Assembly: GCA_002383165.1 (NCBI GenBank)
Contig: DFXK01000004.1
Location: 13,741-77,740, forward strand
Direction: 5' to 3'
DNA length: 64,000 nucleotides
From: Flavobacteriales bacterium UBA4110
Lineage (GTDB): Bacteria > Bacteroidota > Bacteroidia > Flavobacteriales > Weeksellaceae
Each line of letters opens with the position of its first letter. The stretch's first letter is position 1. A model generated the notes under the pieces. That model ran no database searches. It had not been told where the DNA came from and worked only from the letters and a program-made list of their open reading frames with translations. Made by a program: the position numbers and the translations under genes. Below, piece by piece: positions 60,724 through 64,000 of the stretch.

Positions 60724-61152
60724 GTGTTTTCTAAACAAGAAGCTCAACTACTAAAGACAGAATTCTGGACGGCTTTCGGAAAAGCTTTTCCAAGAAAATG
60801 GTTGCTGTATGATACTAAAATCAAGGATTTTTCTTTCAAGTTTTATGCAGATAACAAAAAAGCTGAAGTTTCGATTGATATCGAGATGAAAGATGAACTG
60901 TTCCGTAATGCTTATTACGAGAAGATTTGGTCTTTGGAATCCATTTTAGAAGATGAAATTGGAGAATTTTCAAAAGATGAATTTTATGTTTTGGATAATG
61001 GAAAAGTCATCAGTAGGATTTGGGTTGAGAAAACAGGAGTAAGTATTTTCAATAAACAAACGTGGCCAGATATTTTCGAATTCTTTGTGGAAAAAATGGA
61101 CGCTTTCGAACGTTTGTTTTATGAATATGAGGATTTTATTAAAGATATTTAA
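60724..61152 (+). CDS. DUF4268 domain protein
   Basis: A 142-residue acidic protein of the DUF4268 family (LLKTEFWTAFGKAFPRKWLLYDTKI, then FSFKFYADNKKAEVSIDIEM). Some members sit next to restriction or nuclease genes; none are here. No ATG fits the N-terminus; GTG 60724 begins the family's usual FSKQEAQ start. Confidence 0.75.
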   Translation: MFSKQEAQLLKTEFWTAFGKAFPRKWLLYDTKIKDFSFKFYADNKKAEVSIDIEMKDELFRNAYYEKIWSLESILEDEIGEFSKDEFYVLDNGKVISRIWVEKTGVSIFNKQTWPDIFEFFVEKMDAFERLFYEYEDFIKDI

Positions 61153-61203
61153 AATCTATTAAAGAAAATACATCTTACTTTTTACAAAATACATTTTACA
61201 TTA

Positions 61204-61440
61204 ATGAAAAACATCACCATAAAAGCCAACGATTTTTTTGAATTACTGAAGTTAAAAGACCAATCGATGTGGGATATTTTTGCGCAGATGATTGATGGCG
61301 AAGAAAAAGAAATCGGTTTTACAGATGAACACGACCAATATATCTTTCATTATATTCTGCCAAAAACTATCGAAAAATTACAAGAAGATAAGGCGCTTTT
61401 TGCTAAGGAATACGCGGAGAAATTATCAGGACTTAACTAA
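61204..61440 (+). CDS. Small hypothetical protein
   Basis: A 78-residue, mostly helical, soluble protein (MKNITIKANDFFELLKLKDQ, ending EKLSGLN). I do not recognise it. It follows the DUF4268 gene by 51 bases and its last 15 bases overlap the convergent pnuC stop. Confidence 0.6.
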   Translation: MKNITIKANDFFELLKLKDQSMWDIFAQMIDGEEKEIGFTDEHDQYIFHYILPKTIEKLQEDKALFAKEYAEKLSGLN

Positions 61441-62088
61441 GTTTTTCTTCCATTCCAAATAACCTACGATTGCCATTGCTGTAAAAATCAAATATTGCAG
61501 TGCTGTAAATCCTAGTCCTTTGTAAAGCATCATCGGAACGCAGATAATATCGGCAACAATCCAGAAAATCCAGTTTTCAAGATTTCTTTTCGCCATAAAA
61601 TACATTCCGACAAGGAAAAGGGAAGTGGTGACAATATCAGTGTAATTCGCCCAATCGAGATGATAAAGTCCTAGTTTGACGCCTTCCATCGAAAATTGAT
61701 TATCAATAAAAGGTTTAAAATAGTAGATTAAACCTACGAAAAGTAAGCTGCCCAAAAAAAGAGCACTTCCAAAACTCCAATCGTTCTTACTCGCTTTTTT
61801 CACTTCCACGTGGATGTGGTCTTCCGAACTTTTTGACCAAAGAATCCATCCGTAAATGCTCATAACCGTATAATAAACGTTGATAAGCATATCTCCCAAA
61901 AGTCCAAAGACAAACATAATATAAATGAAAAGCACCGTGGAAATAATTCCTGTAGGATAAACCCAGATGTTTTTTTTGATAGAAAAGTAAACGCTAAGTA
62001 AACCGAATATAGTTGCAATGATTTCTAAAACAATCAGATAAGTTTCGTAGGATTGATATTGGGCCGTGAGTTCTTCGAGGAAATTCAT
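61426..62088 (-). CDS. pnuC: PnuC nicotinamide mononucleoside transporter
   Basis: PnuC imports nicotinamide riboside for NAD synthesis by facilitated diffusion. The 220-residue membrane protein has about seven helices and the family segments WVYPTGIISTVLFIY, YGWILWSKS, DWANYTDIVTTSLFLVGMYFMAKRNLENWIFWI. No thiamine or NAD riboswitch is visible upstream, and no nadR-type kinase is adjacent. Confidence 0.9.
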   Translation of the reverse strand: MNFLEELTAQYQSYETYLIVLEIIATIFGLLSVYFSIKKNIWVYPTGIISTVLFIYIMFVFGLLGDMLINVYYTVMSIYGWILWSKSSEDHIHVEVKKASKNDWSFGSALFLGSLLFVGLIYYFKPFIDNQFSMEGVKLGLYHLDWANYTDIVTTSLFLVGMYFMAKRNLENWIFWIVADIICVPMMLYKGLGFTALQYLIFTAMAIVGYLEWKKNLVKS

Positions 62089-62236
62089 ATCCTCAAAGAT
62101 AATTATTAATCTTTAAAAATTCAATCAGCTTATTCTTAATTAATATAGATAAGTAAAATTAATTAGTTAAAAAAAGTTAATGAAAGCATTTTTTTTAATA
62201 TTTTCGTAATTCAAAAATAAATATAGAAGAAAAGTC

Positions 62237-62253
62237 CCCCTTAATTTTTGGGG
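62237..62253 (+). promoter_or_regulatory. G/C hairpin in the APC permease leader
   Basis: CCCC (62237-62240) pairs with GGGG (62250-62253) across a 9-base AT loop and is followed by an A-run, just upstream of ATG 62271. A weak -7-like TATTTTCG lies upstream. It may be a simple stabilising hairpin. Confidence 0.35.
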
Positions 62254-62270
62254 TAAAAAAAATTACAATT

Positions 62271-63812
62271 ATGGCAAATATTTGGATTAAGAAACCAATG
62301 GAAGCTTATGAAGCGGACATTAAAAAAAGTCAGCTCAAGCGTGTATTGGGAAAATGGAGTTTAACAGCTATTGGGATTGGTGCCATCATTGGAGGTGGTA
62401 TTTTTGTTTTAACAGGGACAGGTGCCTATTATAACGCTGGTCCTGCTTTAGCGCTTTCTTTCGTCATCGCTGGGATTGCTTGTGTTTTTGCAGCATTATG
62501 TTATGCAGAATTTGCATCTATACTTCCGGTTGAAGGTTCTGCGTATGCTTATGCCTATGGAACCGTTGGAGAAATTTTCGCATGGATTATTGGTTGGGGA
62601 TTGATTCTGGAATATGCAATGGGATCTATGACAGTAGCCGTTTCTTGGTCCGGATATTTTGGAAAATTACTGAAGATGTTTGGGCTGCATTTGCCGGCTT
62701 GGTTGACGACAGACCCACAAACATATCTTGCTGCAGGTAATTCTGGATTTTCTATGAACCTACCTGCATTTTTAATTGTATGGGTAGTGATCGGGATTCT
62801 TTTGAGAGGAACAAAAGGTGCTGCAAAAGCGAATAACTTCATCGTGGTGATGAAGGTTTCAGCAATTATTTTCGTAATTGTTGCCGGAGTATTTTTTATT
62901 AATCCAGAAAACTGGTCACCATTTATCCCTGCTGCAACTACAATTACAGAAAACGGTGTTTCACATTCTGCTTATGGTTATGCAGGAGTTGTTGCCGGAG
63001 CATCTGCGATTTTCTTTGCTTATGTAGGATTCGATGCTGTTTCTACACAGGCTGGTGAGGCTATAAATCCTAAAAAAGATGTTCCGTTCGCAATCATTGC
63101 ATCATTGGTAATTTGTACATTATTATACATTTTGGTATCATTGGTTTTAACAGGGATGATGCATTATACAGACTTCAATCCTTTGGGAAAATATCCGGAT
63201 GCTATCAAAGCTCCTGTGGCTTATGCTTTTGATATAGCTGGACAAGCTTGGGCAGGTTACATCATCACGATTGCTGCCACAGTTGGACTTATTTCTGTTT
63301 TAATGGTAATGATTATGGGACAATCCAGAATATTTTTAGGGATGTCAAAAGATGGTCTGATTCCTAAAACATTTGCAAAAGTAAATCCTTTAAGTGGCGT
63401 TCCATCCAAGAATCTGGTAATTTTGGGCACTGTAATTTCTGTGGTAGCATCATTTACCCCGATTAATGATCTTGCACATATGACAAGCTTCGGAACCTTA
63501 TTCGCGTTCACTATGGTATGTGTAGCAGTTTGGGTATTGCGAGTGAAAGAGCCCAATTTGCAAAGAAACTTTAAAGTTCCTGCATTGCCCGTGATTGCAG
63601 TTTTAGGAATTGCAATCAATATTTATTTGATCATCAACCTGAGCAAAGAAGCCCAAATGTATTCTTTAGGCTGGTTGGTAATAGGTTTCTTCATTTATTT
63701 CTTGTACAGTAAGAGAAATTCAAAACTTCAGAATGGAGGTTTTGGAGAAACGTTCAAAGCAGAACAAGAACCTTTGGAAGATGTAGATATCGACATCGAC
63801 AACAAGCATTAA
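62271..63812 (+). CDS. APC family amino acid permease
   Basis: A 513-residue transporter with 12 or more helices. It has the first-helix GIGAIIGGGIFVLTGTGAYYNAGPA motif of the cationic amino acid transporter (CAT) branch and SAIFFAYVGFDAVSTQAGEA in helix 6. An acidic tail (EPLEDVDIDIDN) ends the protein. Substrate is probably a cationic or neutral amino acid and is not proven. Terminator follows at once. Confidence 0.88.
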   Translation: MANIWIKKPMEAYEADIKKSQLKRVLGKWSLTAIGIGAIIGGGIFVLTGTGAYYNAGPALALSFVIAGIACVFAALCYAEFASILPVEGSAYAYAYGTVGEIFAWIIGWGLILEYAMGSMTVAVSWSGYFGKLLKMFGLHLPAWLTTDPQTYLAAGNSGFSMNLPAFLIVWVVIGILLRGTKGAAKANNFIVVMKVSAIIFVIVAGVFFINPENWSPFIPAATTITENGVSHSAYGYAGVVAGASAIFFAYVGFDAVSTQAGEAINPKKDVPFAIIASLVICTLLYILVSLVLTGMMHYTDFNPLGKYPDAIKAPVAYAFDIAGQAWAGYIITIAATVGLISVLMVMIMGQSRIFLGMSKDGLIPKTFAKVNPLSGVPSKNLVILGTVISVVASFTPINDLAHMTSFGTLFAFTMVCVAVWVLRVKEPNLQRNFKVPALPVIAVLGIAINIYLIINLSKEAQMYSLGWLVIGFFIYFLYSKRNSKLQNGGFGETFKAEQEPLEDVDIDIDNKH

Positions 63813-63817
63813 AATAT

Positions 63818-63847
63818 AAATTCCGCATCTTTTGCGGAATTTTTTTT
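63818..63847 (+). terminator. Terminator after the APC permease gene
   Basis: Stem AAATTCCGCA (63818-63827) with TGCGGAATTT (63833-63842), loop TCTTT, T-run. Confidence 0.85.
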
Positions 63848-63891
63848 AGAGCTTATTGACTTCGTCGAACAGTTTCTATCTATTGTTTTTT

Positions 63892-64000
63892 GGAGCTGTT
63901 TCCCGCTATCCGCTATATCTTATTTGTCATTGCGAACGAAGTAGAAGCCATCTGTAGAACCATTCAGCAATCGCAATAACAAAAAAGGATGCCGTTACAA
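63892..64000. repeat. REP-like element with a second repeat nested inside
   Basis: GGAGCTGTTTCCCGCTATCC (63892-63911) matches the left half of the element at 5627, and AAAAAAGGAT near the window end matches its right half. Between them sits another inverted repeat, TGTCATTGCGA (63925-63935) and TCGCAATAACA (63971-63981), which is absent from the 5.6-kb copy. The element runs off the window. Confidence 0.6.

Noticed and set aside
62089..62270. Riboswitch upstream of pnuC or the APC permease
   Set aside because: Only one short C4/G4 hairpin is present; none of the conserved cores of thiamine, NAD, lysine or SAM riboswitches can be seen.
1..64000. tRNA or rRNA genes, prophage or integrative element
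   Set aside because: No tRNA cloverleaf ends, rRNA segments, integrase or phage structural genes were noticed; a tRNAscan-type search would be needed to be certain.

Overview
The window looks like chromosomal DNA from a low-GC member of the Bacteroidota, family Weeksellaceae, most likely the Chryseobacterium/Epilithonimonas group. The evidence is the type IX secretion and gliding genes porU and gldJ, a secreted protein with a type IX sorting tail, promoters of the TTTG-N19-TAnnTTTG kind, almost no Shine-Dalgarno sequences, a carbamoyltransferase for acylated ornithine instead of ornithine itself, and many flavobacterial intergenic palindromes. The genus is an inference. I found no rRNA, tRNA, CRISPR array, prophage or complete insertion sequence.

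Layout. 1-5.6 kb: porU (cut by the window edge), divergent gldJ, then murF. 5.8-13.9 kb: housekeeping genes (hemN, a hydrolase, a QueD-like enzyme, an outer-membrane protein, a NamZ-like DUF1343 protein, an FtsX-type permease, a LURP-one-related protein, a cysteine synthase). 14.0-18.8 kb: a cyanophycin locus with the synthetase divergent from cyanophycinase and isoaspartyl peptidase. 18.9-25.1 kb: esterase, YeiH exporter and LysR regulator, SH3 lipoprotein, ClC channel. 25.2-34.5 kb: a frameshifted small gene, then a minus-strand acetate/carboxylate block (porin, MHS transporter, two small membrane proteins, an SLC5-STAC histidine kinase, a receiver-only regulator, acs). 34.6-43.9 kb: an InsA-like DNA-binding protein, then a full arginine cluster in pathway-operon style (GNAT, argG, argC, argD, argF', argB, argE, argH), followed by an Lrp/AsnC regulator. 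44.5-50.9 kb: pyrB behind a leader-peptide attenuator, carA, an unknown gene flanked by repeats, carB. 51-57.7 kb: a decayed toxin-antitoxin pair, a methyltransferase, a PEP-mutase-like protein, Ada, GNAT, cupin, and a HipA-like/DUF3037 pair. 57.8-60.7 kb: a tandem duplication in which the first copy is heavily deleted. 60.7-64 kb: DUF4268, a small unknown, PnuC, and an APC permease.

How it fits together. CarAB makes carbamoyl phosphate, which feeds both PyrB (pyrimidines) and the ornithine-type carbamoyltransferase (arginine); the genes sit side by side. In that carbamoyltransferase residue 90 is Val, which predicts use of N-succinylornithine, so the whole arginine route here may run on succinylated intermediates. 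Arginine and aspartate are also the building blocks of cyanophycin, whose synthesis and breakdown genes lie 17 kb away. The most striking regulatory signal is upstream of pyrB: a Bacteroidota promoter, a 24-codon leader peptide with a U-rich end, and a terminator that starts inside the leader's stop codon, the same architecture as the enterobacterial pyrBI UTP-sensing attenuator.
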